Assembly (NCBI RefSeq): GCF_002291145.1
Contig: NZ_NTGE01000073.1
Span: 1-64,000, forward strand
DNA: 64,000 nucleotides
Source: Streptomyces sp. SA15
Lineage (GTDB): Bacteria > Actinomycetota > Actinomycetes > Streptomycetales > Streptomycetaceae
Direction of reading: 5' to 3'
Positions 34,738-43,650 of this stretch are shown here, in pieces (position 1 is the stretch's first letter; each line of letters opens with the position of its first letter). Under the pieces are notes generated by a model. It was not told where the DNA came from. It ran no database searches and was given only the letters and a program-made list of their open reading frames with translations. A program made the translations under genes and the position numbers.

Positions 34738-36207
34738 GTGCCGCCGTCCGTACCGTCGCTGCCGCGACGCGTCGCACGCATCCTGCGTACCTCTCTCTTC
34801 GCGCAGGTCGCCTGCGCACTCGTGCTCGGAATCCTCGTCGGAAAGCTGTGGCCCGACGTGGCCGCGGAACTCCAGCCGCTCGGCGACGGTTTCACGCGGC
34901 TCATCAAGACGATCATCTCTCCCCTGGTGTTCTGCGTGGTCGTCGTCGGCATCGCCAAGGCCGGTGACCTGAAGGCGTTCGGCAGGATCGGGCTCAAGGC
35001 GCTGATCTGGTTCGAGGTCGCGAGCACCCTCGCCCTCCTCATCGGGCTCCTCGCCGCCAACATCGTCCAGCCCGGCTCGGGGATGAACGTCGACCCGTCC
35101 ACGCTGAACACCTCGGCGGTGGACGCGAAGACGGGCGGCGGTTCGCTGCCCTCGACGACCGAGTTCATCGTCAACGCGATTCCCACCAGCTTCATTGGCG
35201 CCTTCGCCGAGAATGAGCTCCTCCAGGTGCTCATCCTGGCCTGCCTGGTCGGCGCCGCGCTGCTCCACCTCGGCCACACCAAGGTGCCGAAGGTGCTGCC
35301 CGCCATCGAGCAGGCTCAGGAGATCATCTTCGCGGTCGTCGGCTTCATCATGCGACTCGCCCCGATCGCGGTGTTCGGCGCTATGGCCGTCCTGATCGGC
35401 CAGTACGGCCTCGGCGTCATCGAGACCTACGCCAAGCTGATCATCCTGTGCTACGCGGCCGCCGCGTTCTTCATCGTGCTCCTCGCCGTCGCGCTCAAGG
35501 CGGTCACCGGACTCAGCCTCTGGAAGTTCCTGCGCTACATCCGCGAGGAGATGCTCCTCGCGCTCGGCACCGCCTCCACCGAGTCCGTCATGCCGCGCGT
35601 GATGCAGAAGCTGCGCCGGGCCGGCGCCCGTGACGACGCCGTGGGTCTGGTGCTGCCCACGGGCTACTCCTTCAACCTCGACGGCGCCTCGCTCTACCTG
35701 TCCATCGGCACGCTGTTCATCGCCCAGGCCGTGGGCGTGGACCTCAGCCTGAGCCAGCAGATCACCGTGATCCTGGTGCTGATGCTGACCAGCAAGGGCA
35801 TGGCGGGCATTCCCGGTTCGGCCTTCCTCGCCCTGTCCGCGACCGCCTCCTCGTTGGGTGCCATCCCGGCCGGCGCCGTCGCCCTGCTCCTCGGCGTGGA
35901 CCGCATCATGGACTCGATGCGCGTCGTGACCAACCTGCTCGGCAACTGCGTCGCCGTGTTCGCCGTCTCCCGCTGGGAGGGCGCGCTGGACGCCGACAAG
36001 GCCAAGAAGGTCCTGGACGGCGAGATCGTGGTCGCAGCGGAGGGCGAGGACGACGAGGACGACGAGGACTCGGAGAAGCCGGAGCCCAAGATGCCGGAGC
36101 TGAAGAAGCCCGGGTCCGAGCAGCCGGAGTCCGTGCAGCCGGAGTCCGAGAAGAGCGCCACGGTACCGGCCCAGACCACCAAGGAGACCGCCTCCGAGGC
36201 CAGTTGA
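34738..36207 (+). CDS. DctA-like dicarboxylate/amino acid:cation symporter
   Basis: A 489-aa DAACS-family importer with eight helices and two re-entrant loops. Family motifs: LIKTIISPLVFCVVVVGIA, the serine-rich loop ALGTASTESVMPRVMQKL, and PTGYSFNLDGASLYLSIGTLFIAQA. It imports C4-dicarboxylates or Glu/Asp with Na+ or H+. The last 60 residues are an acidic, Pro/Glu-rich tail of short repeats (KPEPKMPELKKP, EQPESVQPESEK) not needed by the family. GTG 34738 has AAGGAG upstream. A strong hairpin follows at 36228. Confidence 0.92.
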   Translation: MPPSVPSLPRRVARILRTSLFAQVACALVLGILVGKLWPDVAAELQPLGDGFTRLIKTIISPLVFCVVVVGIAKAGDLKAFGRIGLKALIWFEVASTLALLIGLLAANIVQPGSGMNVDPSTLNTSAVDAKTGGGSLPSTTEFIVNAIPTSFIGAFAENELLQVLILACLVGAALLHLGHTKVPKVLPAIEQAQEIIFAVVGFIMRLAPIAVFGAMAVLIGQYGLGVIETYAKLIILCYAAAAFFIVLLAVALKAVTGLSLWKFLRYIREEMLLALGTASTESVMPRVMQKLRRAGARDDAVGLVLPTGYSFNLDGASLYLSIGTLFIAQAVGVDLSLSQQITVILVLMLTSKGMAGIPGSAFLALSATASSLGAIPAGAVALLLGVDRIMDSMRVVTNLLGNCVAVFAVSRWEGALDADKAKKVLDGEIVVAAEGEDDEDDEDSEKPEPKMPELKKPGSEQPESVQPESEKSATVPAQTTKETASEAS

Positions 36208-36227
36208 GGTCCTACGCCGAACAGGCG

Positions 36228-36271
36228 GGCCGCGGCCACCGCTCGAGCAGTACGGAGCGGTGGCCGCGGCC
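36228..36271. terminator. strong bidirectional terminator hairpin
   Basis: Perfect 17-bp stem: left arm 36228-36244 (GGCCGCGGCCACCGCTC), right arm 36255-36271, 10-base loop. It lies between convergent genes ending at 36207 (symporter) and 36283 (MarR), and can serve both. Confidence 0.8.
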
Positions 36272-36282
36272 GTTTCGCGTGC

Positions 36283-36732
36283 TCAGCACCGCTGGGCGGC
36301 AGACCCGTCCATCAGTGTGTCCAGCAATCCGCCCAGCACCTCGCGCTGCTCATTCGTCAGCGGTGCCAGAATCTCCTCCGCCGCCGACCGCCGCGCCTCC
36401 CGCAGCTCCCGCAGCGCCTTGTGCCCGTCGTCGGTGAGCTCGATCCGGATCACCCGCCGGTTCGTCGGATCGGGTGCCCGCCGTACCTTCCCGCTCGTCT
36501 CCAGTCCGTCGACCAGTGTCGTGACGGCACGCGGGACCACCTCGAGCCGCTCGGCGAGGTCGGCCATGCGGGGCGGCGCGTCGTAGTGCGCGAGGGTGCG
36601 CAGCAGTCGGGACTGCGCCGGGGTCACGCCGAGGCCGCGCCGCTCCAGATGGCGCTTCTGGATCCGGTGCACTCGGCGTGTGAGTCGCAGCAACTGCTCG
36701 GCGAGCACACCATCGGAATCGGGGGTGGTCAT
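36283..36732 (-). CDS. MarR-family transcriptional regulator
   Basis: A 149-aa winged-helix MarR protein: LRTLAHYDAPPRMADLAERLEVVPRAVTTLVDGLETSGKVRR is the HTH and DPTNRRVIRIELTDDG the wing. It is divergent from the ABC exporter gene at 36826 with a 93-bp gap containing a perfect inverted repeat, the classic layout of a repressor controlling a drug exporter and itself. Confidence 0.93.
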   Translation of the reverse strand: MTTPDSDGVLAEQLLRLTRRVHRIQKRHLERRGLGVTPAQSRLLRTLAHYDAPPRMADLAERLEVVPRAVTTLVDGLETSGKVRRAPDPTNRRVIRIELTDDGHKALRELREARRSAAEEILAPLTNEQREVLGGLLDTLMDGSAAQRC

Positions 36733-36757
36733 ACGGGAACAATATCAGGACCCCGTT

Positions 36758-36780
36758 CATTGTGAGTAGAGGTAACAATG
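36758..36780. promoter_or_regulatory. MarR operator candidate
   Basis: CATTGT (36758-36763) and ACAATG (36775-36780) form a perfect 6-bp inverted repeat with 11 bp between, centred in the 93-bp region between marR and the ABC exporter. A further GAACAAT lies at 36737-36743. MarR boxes usually are TTG...CAA palindromes of this span. Confidence 0.6.
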
Positions 36781-36825
36781 AGCTAAGCTCCGTCAGTCCT
36801 CACCGTCTCACCCTCCGTAGGAGCC

Positions 36826-38628
36826 ATGCCCCGCGACGACGTCACCTGGACCCCGACACCCGGCACCTCGACCGAGCAACCCCGGCAGGTGCGCCGTATC
36901 CTCAAGCTCTTCAAGCCCTATCGCGGCCGGCTCGCGGTCGTCGGCCTGCTGGTCGGCGCCTCGTCCCTGGTCACCGTGGCGACCCCGTTCCTGCTGAAGG
37001 AGACGCTGGACGTCGCCATCCCCGAGGGCCGTACGGGCCTGCTGAGCCTGCTCGCACTCGGCATGATCCTCAGTGCCGTCCTCACCAGCATCTTCGGCGT
37101 CCTGCAGACCCTCATCTCCACGACGGTCGGCCAGCGCGTCATGCACGACCTGCGCACCGCGGTCTACGGCCGCCTGCAGCGCATGTCCCTCGCCTTCTTC
37201 ACGCGCACGCGCACCGGCGAGGTCCAGTCCCGCATCGCCAACGACATCGGCGGCATGCAGGCCACCGTCACCTCGACCGCCACCTCCCTGGTCTCCAACC
37301 TGACCAGCGTGGTCGCCACGATCATCGCGATGGTCGCCCTCGACTGGCGCCTGACCGTCGTCTCCCTGGTCCTGCTGCCCGTCTTCGTATGGATCAGCCG
37401 CCGAGTCGGCAGCGAACGCAAGAAGATCACCACCCAGCGCCAGAAGCAGATGGCCGCGATGGCCGCGACCGTCACCGAGTCGCTCTCCGTCAGCGGCATC
37501 CTGCTCGGCCGCACGATGGGCCGCTCCGACTCGCTGACCCGGTCCTTCTCCGAGGAGTCCGAGGAGTTGGTCGACCTCGAAGTGCGGTCGAACATGGCCG
37601 GCCGCTGGCGCATGGCCGTCATCTCGATCGTCATGGCGGCCATGCCCGCCGTCATCTACTGGACCGCCGGCCTCGCCCTCCAGACAGGTGGCCCCCAGAT
37701 CTCCATCGGCACCATCGTGGCCTTCGTCTCGCTCCAGCAGGGCCTGTTCCGTCCGGCCGTGAGCCTGCTGTCGACCGGCGTCCAGATCCAGACCTCGCTC
37801 GCGCTCTTCCAGCGCATCTTCGAGTACCTCGACCTGCCGATCGACATCACCGAGCGGGAGCGGCCCGTCCACCTCGACCGTGTCAAGGGCGAGGTCCGCT
37901 TCGAGGACGTCGAGTTCCGATACGGCGAGAAGAGCGGCCCCGTTCTCGACGGCGTCGACATCACCGTCCCCGCGGGGGGCAGTCTCGCGGTCGTCGGCCC
38001 GACCGGCGCCGGCAAGTCCACGCTGGGCTATCTGGTGCCGCGGCTCTACGACGTGACGGGCGGCCGGGTCACCCTCGACGGGGTCGACGTCCGCGACCTC
38101 GACTTCGACACCCTCGCCCGCGCGATCGGCGTCGTCTCGCAGGAGACGTACCTCTTCCACGCCTCGGTCGCCGACAACCTGCGCTTCGCCAAGCCGGACG
38201 CCACCGACGAGGAGCTCCAGCAGGCGGCGAAGGCGGCCCAGATCCACGAGCACATCGCCTTCCTGCCCGACGGCTACGACACCATCGTGGGCGAGCGTGG
38301 CCACCGTTTCTCCGGCGGCGAGAAGCAGCGCCTGGCCATCGCCCGCACCATCCTGCGCGACCCGCCGGTGCTGATCCTGGACGAGGCGACCAGCGCCCTG
38401 GACACCGGCACGGAACACGCCGTCCAGGAGGCCATCGACGCGCTCTCGGCCAACCGCACCACCCTCACCATCGCGCACCGCCTGTCCACCATTCGGGGTG
38501 CCGACCAGATCGTGGTCCTGGAGTCCGGACAGGTGGCCGAACGCGGCTCGCACGAGGAGTTGTTGGCGCGGGACGGGCGGTACGCGGCCCTGGTCCGCCG
38601 GGACGCCCAACTGGAGCCGACGAGATAA
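36826..38628 (+). CDS. homodimeric-type ABC multidrug exporter
   Basis: A 600-aa fused permease-ATPase. Six membrane helices lie in about 40-330 with the coupling text LSLAFFTRTRTGEVQSRIANDIGGMQ. The NBD is fully canonical: GPTGAGKST, Q-loop VSQETYLFH, signature FSGGEKQR, Walker B VLILDEATSALD, H-loop IAHRLST. It therefore likely works as a homodimer. The divergent MarR gene and operator point to drug- or metabolite-induced expression. Confidence 0.93.
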   Translation: MPRDDVTWTPTPGTSTEQPRQVRRILKLFKPYRGRLAVVGLLVGASSLVTVATPFLLKETLDVAIPEGRTGLLSLLALGMILSAVLTSIFGVLQTLISTTVGQRVMHDLRTAVYGRLQRMSLAFFTRTRTGEVQSRIANDIGGMQATVTSTATSLVSNLTSVVATIIAMVALDWRLTVVSLVLLPVFVWISRRVGSERKKITTQRQKQMAAMAATVTESLSVSGILLGRTMGRSDSLTRSFSEESEELVDLEVRSNMAGRWRMAVISIVMAAMPAVIYWTAGLALQTGGPQISIGTIVAFVSLQQGLFRPAVSLLSTGVQIQTSLALFQRIFEYLDLPIDITERERPVHLDRVKGEVRFEDVEFRYGEKSGPVLDGVDITVPAGGSLAVVGPTGAGKSTLGYLVPRLYDVTGGRVTLDGVDVRDLDFDTLARAIGVVSQETYLFHASVADNLRFAKPDATDEELQQAAKAAQIHEHIAFLPDGYDTIVGERGHRFSGGEKQRLAIARTILRDPPVLILDEATSALDTGTEHAVQEAIDALSANRTTLTIAHRLSTIRGADQIVVLESGQVAERGSHEELLARDGRYAALVRRDAQLEPTR

Positions 38629-38671
38629 CGATATGTCGGGTTTGTAGACTTTAGCGGGTTACCGTGCCCGC

Positions 38672-39523
38672 ATGCAGATCAACAATCCGCCACGGAGCAC
38701 GATCCGACTGACGCGCCGGGGCCGTCTCGCCCTCATCGCGACCGGGGCCGTCGTGGCCGGCACCGCCGTGGCGGTGCCGCTGCTGACCCTGGCCGGTGAC
38801 GGGGAGGACAAGCCCGCCGCCCTGGTGATCCCGGAGGGCTGGCGCGCCGGCCAAGTGTACGAGGCCGTCGACAAGGCCCTCGCCCTGCCCGCGGGCACCA
38901 CCAAGAAGTCCCTCGGCAAGGCCAGCCTGAAGCTGCCGAACGACGCGGAGGGCAACCCGGAGGGCTACCTCTTCCCGGCGACGTATCCGCTCGAACTCAA
39001 CGGCCAGAAGGCGACGCCCGAGTCCCTGCTGTCGTTCATGGTCGACACCGCGAACCGGAAGTTCAACGGCGCCCCCGTCGCGGCCGGCGCCCAGCGCAAC
39101 GCGATGAACGTCTATCAGGCGGTCACCGTCGCGAGCATCGTCCAGGCCGAGGCCGCCACCAAGGCCGACATGGGAAAGGTGGCCCGGGTCATCTTGAACC
39201 GCCTGGAGCGCGGCATGCCGCTGCAGATGGACTCCACCATCAACTACGCGCTGGGCCGCTTCGCACTGAAGACCACGGACGCGGACACACGGATCCAGAG
39301 CCCTTACAACTCGTACCAGCGCATGGGACTGCCGCCCACGCCGATCGACAACCCGGGCGAGGACGCGATGCGCGCCGTGATCAATACGCCCCCGGGCGAC
39401 TGGCTGTACTTCGTCACGGTCAAGCCGGGCGACACGCGCTTCACGGCGGACTACGCGGAGCACCGGCGCAACGTCGCGGAGTTCAACGCCCAGCAGAAGG
39501 CGAGTCCGCGGTCCGCGACGTGA
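38672..39523 (+). CDS. mltG: endolytic transglycosylase MltG-like protein
   Basis: A 283-aa membrane-anchored YceG/MltG protein with one N-terminal helix (LALIATGAVVAGTAVAVPLLTLAG) and an extracytoplasmic catalytic domain. Landmarks are EGYLFPATYPL, ASIVQAEA with the catalytic Glu, KVARVILNRLERGMPLQMDSTINYALG, SPYNSYQRMGLPPTPIDNPGEDAM and DWLYFVT. MltG cuts nascent glycan strands and sets their length. It is shorter than typical actinobacterial MltG, lacking the long cytoplasmic N-tail, and may be a second, accessory copy. Confidence 0.9.
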   Translation: MQINNPPRSTIRLTRRGRLALIATGAVVAGTAVAVPLLTLAGDGEDKPAALVIPEGWRAGQVYEAVDKALALPAGTTKKSLGKASLKLPNDAEGNPEGYLFPATYPLELNGQKATPESLLSFMVDTANRKFNGAPVAAGAQRNAMNVYQAVTVASIVQAEAATKADMGKVARVILNRLERGMPLQMDSTINYALGRFALKTTDADTRIQSPYNSYQRMGLPPTPIDNPGEDAMRAVINTPPGDWLYFVTVKPGDTRFTADYAEHRRNVAEFNAQQKASPRSAT

Positions 39524-39586
39524 CCGCCGGTCAGGGCGCGCGGCGTGCCGTACGCCTCGCGTCGCCGACCGGGACGGGAGGGGACG

Positions 39587-40654
39587 TCACGCGGCGACCG
39601 TCTCCTCGGCCAGCAGCCTCCTGATGTCCCGCACGGCCGCACGCCCCGCCCGGTTGGCGCCGATGGTGCTCGCCGACGGGCCGTAGCCCACGAGGTGGAT
39701 CCGCGGATCGGCGACCGCGCGCGTGCCGTCGACGCGGATGCCGCCGCCGGGCTCGCGCAGCCTGAGCGGTGCCAGATGGTCGATGGCGGCCCGGAACCCG
39801 GTCGCCCACAGGATGACGTCGGCGTCCACACGCCGCCCGTCCCGCCACTCCACCCCGTCGGGTGTGATCCGTTCGAACATCGGCAGCCGGTCCAGGACAC
39901 CGTCCCCCAGCCCCTGCCGGATCGCGTCGTTGAGCGGCAGCCCCGTCACCGAGACCACGCTCTTCGGCGGCAGGCCCCGCCGTACCCGCTCCTCGACGAG
40001 CGCCACCGCCGTCCGGCCCGCGTCCTCGTCGAAGGGGCCCTCGCGGAAGACGGGCGGCCGCCGGGTCACCCACGTGGTGGCCGCCGCGTAAGGGGCGATC
40101 TCCAGAAGGTGCTGGGTGCCGGACGCGCCCCCGCCCACCACGACGACCCGCTGCCCGGCGAACTCCTCGGGCCCCGGGTACTGAGCGGTGTGCAACTGCC
40201 GTCCCCGGAAGGTCTCCTGGCCGGGGTAGCGCGGCCAGAACGGCCGGTCCCAGGTGCCGGTCGCGTTGATCAGCGCCCGCGTCGACCAGTCCCCGGCCGA
40301 GGTCTCGACCAGCAGCCGCCCGCCCGCCCCCTCGCGCACGGCGCGGACATCGACGGGCCGCCGTACCCGCAGGTCGAAGGTGCGCTCGTACGTGTCGAAG
40401 TACTCGGCGATGACCTCCGAGGACGGCCGCGCCGGATCGGCGTCCGTGAGTTCCAGGCCGGGCAGCGCGTGCATGCCGTGCACCTTGCCGTACGTCAGCG
40501 ACGGCCACCGGAACTGCCAGGCGCCGCCGGGGCCGGGGGAGTGGTCGAGCACCACGAAGTCGCGTTCCGGCTCGAAGCCGGTGCGGCGCAGGTGATAGGC
40601 GCCGGCCAGACCAGCCTGGCCGGCGCCTATGACGACTACCTGGATGTTGTTCAC
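39587..40654 (-). CDS. flavin-containing monooxygenase-like FAD/NAD(P) oxidoreductase
   Basis: A 355-aa two-dinucleotide-binding protein: FAD motif VVIGAGQAGLAGAYHL at the N-terminus, second Rossmann motif VVVVGGGASGTQHLLE (about 167-182), and late ATGFRAAIDHL and GYGPSASTIGANRAGR. It is the last gene of the sulfonate operon, 42 bp after ssuD, so it may oxidise another organosulfur compound or supply reduced flavin (inference). Convergent with mltG. Confidence 0.88.
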   Translation of the reverse strand: MNNIQVVVIGAGQAGLAGAYHLRRTGFEPERDFVVLDHSPGPGGAWQFRWPSLTYGKVHGMHALPGLELTDADPARPSSEVIAEYFDTYERTFDLRVRRPVDVRAVREGAGGRLLVETSAGDWSTRALINATGTWDRPFWPRYPGQETFRGRQLHTAQYPGPEEFAGQRVVVVGGGASGTQHLLEIAPYAAATTWVTRRPPVFREGPFDEDAGRTAVALVEERVRRGLPPKSVVSVTGLPLNDAIRQGLGDGVLDRLPMFERITPDGVEWRDGRRVDADVILWATGFRAAIDHLAPLRLREPGGGIRVDGTRAVADPRIHLVGYGPSASTIGANRAGRAAVRDIRRLLAEETVAA

Positions 40655-40696
40655 GGTTCTACTAACCGCGCCGGGTGCGTGGATCTTCCCGACAGG

Positions 40697-41836
40697 TCAG
40701 CGCCCGCCTGCCACGAGGACCGGCGCACCGGTCGTCGCGTTCTCGACCAGTCCGCGGGCCGCCAGTTCGGGGATCACGCCCTCCCCGAACCAGTACGCCT
40801 CCTCCAGGTGCGGATACCCGGAGAGCACGAAGTGCTCCACGCCCAACGCGTGGTACTCCTCGATCCGGTCGGCGACCACGGCATGGCTGCCCACGAGGGC
40901 GGTGCCCGCGCCGCCACGGACGAGACCGACCCCTGCCCACAGGTTCGGATAGATCTCCAGCTCCTCGCGGGAGCCGCCGTGCAGGGCCAGCATGCGCCGC
41001 TGACCCACCGACTCGCTCCGCCCGAGCGCCGCCTGCGCGGCCGCGACGGTGTCCGCGTCGAGGTCGTCGAGCAGCCGGTGGGCGGTCGCCCACGCCTCGG
41101 CCGACGAGTCGCGCGAGATCGTGTGCATCCGGATCCCGAAGCGGACCGTGCGGCCCTCCCGCTCGGCGAGCGACCGGATCCAGTCGATCTTCTCCTTGAC
41201 CTGTGCCGGCGGCTCGCCCCAGGTCAGATACACATCCGCGTGCCGGGCCGCGACCGGCCCGGCGGCCTTGGAGGACCCGCCGAAGAACAGCTGCGGCACC
41301 GGGTCCGGCGGCAGCGCGGTCAGCCCGCCGTCGACCTGATAGTGGGTGCCGTCGAAGTCGTACGGCTCACCGCTCCACACCCCTCGTACGACCGACAGGA
41401 ACTCGTCCGTACGGGCATACCGCCGGTCGTGGTCGAGCCGGTCGCCGAAGCGCCGTTGCTCGGCGGAGTCGCCGCCCGTGACGACGTTCAGCAGCAGCCG
41501 GCCGCGCGTGACGCGCTGATAGGTCGCCGCCATCTGCGCGGCGAGCGTCGGCGAGACAAGCCCCGGCCGGAACGCCACCAGGAACTTCAGCCGTTCGGTG
41601 TGCTGGGCGAGCGCCACGGTCGTCAGCCAGGCGTCCTCGCACCAAGTGCCGGTCGGTGTGAGCACCGCTTCGAAGCCCAACTGCTCGGCGGCCTTGGCTA
41701 TCTGGGCGAGGTACTCGATGTCCGGCGGACGCACTCCGCGCACGGGCCCGGTGTGGTTGGACGCGTACGCGTGCCGGTCGACGAGGGTGCGGCCGTCGCC
41801 GCCCGTCGGCAGGAACCAGTGGAGATGTACGGTCAT
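40697..41836 (-). CDS. ssuD: FMNH2-dependent alkanesulfonate monooxygenase
   Basis: A 379-aa luciferase-like (LLM) enzyme that splits alkanesulfonates to aldehyde and sulfite using FMNH2 and O2. SsuD hallmarks: HWFLPTGGDGR, LTPTGTWCEDAWL, LLLNVVTGGD, YARTDEFLSVVRGVW, LYFGGSSKAAG-like text, SVGQRRMLALHGG, NLWAGVGLVRGGAGTALVG and LSGYPHLEEAYWFGE. Its start lies 1 bp from the ssuA stop. The flavin reductase SsuE is not in the operon. Confidence 0.93.
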   Translation of the reverse strand: MTVHLHWFLPTGGDGRTLVDRHAYASNHTGPVRGVRPPDIEYLAQIAKAAEQLGFEAVLTPTGTWCEDAWLTTVALAQHTERLKFLVAFRPGLVSPTLAAQMAATYQRVTRGRLLLNVVTGGDSAEQRRFGDRLDHDRRYARTDEFLSVVRGVWSGEPYDFDGTHYQVDGGLTALPPDPVPQLFFGGSSKAAGPVAARHADVYLTWGEPPAQVKEKIDWIRSLAEREGRTVRFGIRMHTISRDSSAEAWATAHRLLDDLDADTVAAAQAALGRSESVGQRRMLALHGGSREELEIYPNLWAGVGLVRGGAGTALVGSHAVVADRIEEYHALGVEHFVLSGYPHLEEAYWFGEGVIPELAARGLVENATTGAPVLVAGGR

Positions 41837-41837
41837 G

Positions 41838-42863
41838 TCACGAGCCTTCCGAGGGGCGGGGCGAGGTGGTCGACGGCGGGAGGTCGCCGTTGAACCGTGC
41901 GTCCGTGAAATCGGCGAAGTCGACCTTGCGCGGGATGAGCTTCAGCTGGGTGAAGGTGTCGGCGATCTCCTGCTCGGAGGCGATGAGCGGCTTGTCGACG
42001 GCGACCTCGATCCGGGTCGTGTAGGTGCGCTTCACCGCGGCCAGCGCCACCTCCTCGGGCAGCCCGGTGTCCTTCGCCCAGACCTTCGCCCACTCCTCCT
42101 CGTGGTCGTACACCCACCTGTAGGCGCGCCGCAGCCGCTCCAGGTAGTCCTTGATGGCGGCGGTCTTTTTCTTGTCCTTCAGCGCCTTCGGTGCCGCCAC
42201 CTGGAAGGTGAGCCCGTTGGTCACCCCGTCACCGGTGGTGAGGACACGGCCCTGCTCGGCCTTGAGCACCTGCGAGGTATACGGGTCCCACACCGCCCAC
42301 GCGTCCACCTTCCCGGAGGTGAACGCGGCCAGCGCGTCGGCCGGCTGGAGATACTTGACCTTGATGTCGCTCACGCTCAGCCCGGCCTTCTTCAGGGAGG
42401 CGACCAACTGGTAGTGCGCGGAGGAACCCTGCGCCACAGCGACCGACCTGCCCCTGAGGTCCGCGGGCTTCGTCAGCTTCGAGTCGTTCGGTACGAGGAT
42501 GGTGTCGCCCTTGGACGTGCCGTGCCAGGCGGCCACCACCGAGATCTTGGAGCCGGCGCCGGCCGCGAAGACCGGCGGGGTGTTGCCGACGCCGCCGATG
42601 TCGACGGCGCCCGCGTTGACGGCTTCCAGGAGCGGTGGGCCGGAGGTGAAGGTGGACCACTTGATCTTGTAGTCGAGGTTGTCGAGCTCGCCGGCGGCCC
42701 GCAGGATGGCCTCCGAACCCCCTTTCTGGTCACCGACGTTGAGCGTGAGAGAGCCACTGCCGTCGGTGTCTCCACCCGCCGAGGCCGCCGAGCTGCCGCC
42801 GCAGGCGGTCAGGAGCAGGGCCAGGGGAAGGAGCATTGCGGCGGGGACGAGGCGTCGTCGCAT
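41838..42863 (-). CDS. ssuA: aliphatic sulfonate ABC transporter substrate-binding lipoprotein
   Basis: A 341-aa periplasmic-type binding protein anchored as a lipoprotein (lipobox LLTACGG). SsuA/NrtA fold text: LTLNVGDQKGGSEAILRAAG, WSTFTSGPPLLEAVNAGAVDIGGVGNTPPVFA, VAAWHGTSKGDTILVP, GRSVAVAQGSSAHYQL and GKVDAWAVWDPYTSQV. ATG 42863 is the start, since it places the signal peptide correctly. It sits between ssuB and ssuD. Confidence 0.94.
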   Translation of the reverse strand: MRRRLVPAAMLLPLALLLTACGGSSAASAGGDTDGSGSLTLNVGDQKGGSEAILRAAGELDNLDYKIKWSTFTSGPPLLEAVNAGAVDIGGVGNTPPVFAAGAGSKISVVAAWHGTSKGDTILVPNDSKLTKPADLRGRSVAVAQGSSAHYQLVASLKKAGLSVSDIKVKYLQPADALAAFTSGKVDAWAVWDPYTSQVLKAEQGRVLTTGDGVTNGLTFQVAAPKALKDKKKTAAIKDYLERLRRAYRWVYDHEEEWAKVWAKDTGLPEEVALAAVKRTYTTRIEVAVDKPLIASEQEIADTFTQLKLIPRKVDFADFTDARFNGDLPPSTTSPRPSEGS

Positions 42864-42906
42864 GGTGGATCCGTTCTTGTGAACCGAGGGGTGGTGGAAG
42901 GGGAGT

Positions 42907-43650
42907 TCAGGCGGCTTCGGCCGCGGTGTCGACGCCCAGGCGTTCCAGGAGGTCGGCGCGCAGCTCGGCGAAGCGCGGGTCGGTGATGTCACGCGGCCGG
43001 TCCAGGTCGATTTCCCGCTCGTGGGCGATGACACCGCCGTCCATCACCAGGACGCGGTCGGCGAGGAGGACGGCCTCCTCCACGTCGTGCGTGACGAGCA
43101 GCACGGCGCACCCGCGGCGCTGCCACAACTCACCGACCAGACGCTGGGCCTTGATCCGGGTGAGGGCGTCGAGGGCGCCGAACGGCTCGTCGAGCAGCAG
43201 CAGATCGGGCTCGCGGACCAACGCTCGGGCCAGCGAGGCGCGTTGGGCCTCGCCGCCGGAGAGGGTCTTGGGCCAGGCGTCGGAACGCTGGTCCAGGCCG
43301 ACCTCCTTCAGGGCCCGCTCGGCGACGGCGCGTTCGGGCTTGCCCGGCAGTCCGAGCAGCACGTTGCGCCACACCTTCTTCCACGGCATGAGCCGCGGAG
43401 CCTGGAAGGCGACGGCCTTGCGGCGGGGCACGAGGACGGTGCCCTCGATGTCCCGGTCGAGGCCGGCCAGGATGCGCAGAAGGGTGGACTTGCCGCAGCC
43501 GCTGCGGCCGAGCAGGGCCACGAACTCGCCCGGGCGGACGTCGAGTTGAAGATCGTCGATGACGGCACGGCCGTCGAAGGCGCGGGTCAGCCCCTCGACC
43601 CGCACGGCCGACGGTGTGGTGGTCACCGGCCGGTGAACGTCGGTCGCCAT
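42907..43650 (-). CDS. ssuB: aliphatic sulfonate ABC transporter ATP-binding protein
   Basis: A 247-aa ATPase: Walker A GRSGCGKST (48-56), SsuB/TauB-type FQAPRLMPWKKVWRNVLLGL, signature LSGGEAQR, Walker B LLLLDEPFGALD, and H-loop VTHDVEEAV. Its start overlaps the 3' end of ssuC by 28 bp, indicating coupled translation. A 43-bp gap separates it from ssuA. Confidence 0.93.
   Translation of the reverse strand: MATDVHRPVTTTPSAVRVEGLTRAFDGRAVIDDLQLDVRPGEFVALLGRSGCGKSTLLRILAGLDRDIEGTVLVPRRKAVAFQAPRLMPWKKVWRNVLLGLPGKPERAVAERALKEVGLDQRSDAWPKTLSGGEAQRASLARALVREPDLLLLDEPFGALDALTRIKAQRLVGELWQRRGCAVLLVTHDVEEAVLLADRVLVMDGGVIAHEREIDLDRPRDITDPRFAELRADLLERLGVDTAAEAA

Noticed and set aside
36808..38610. A 600-codon reverse frame opposite the ABC exporter
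   Set aside because: It is an Asp/Gly-rich shadow of a gene whose own frame has every ABC motif.
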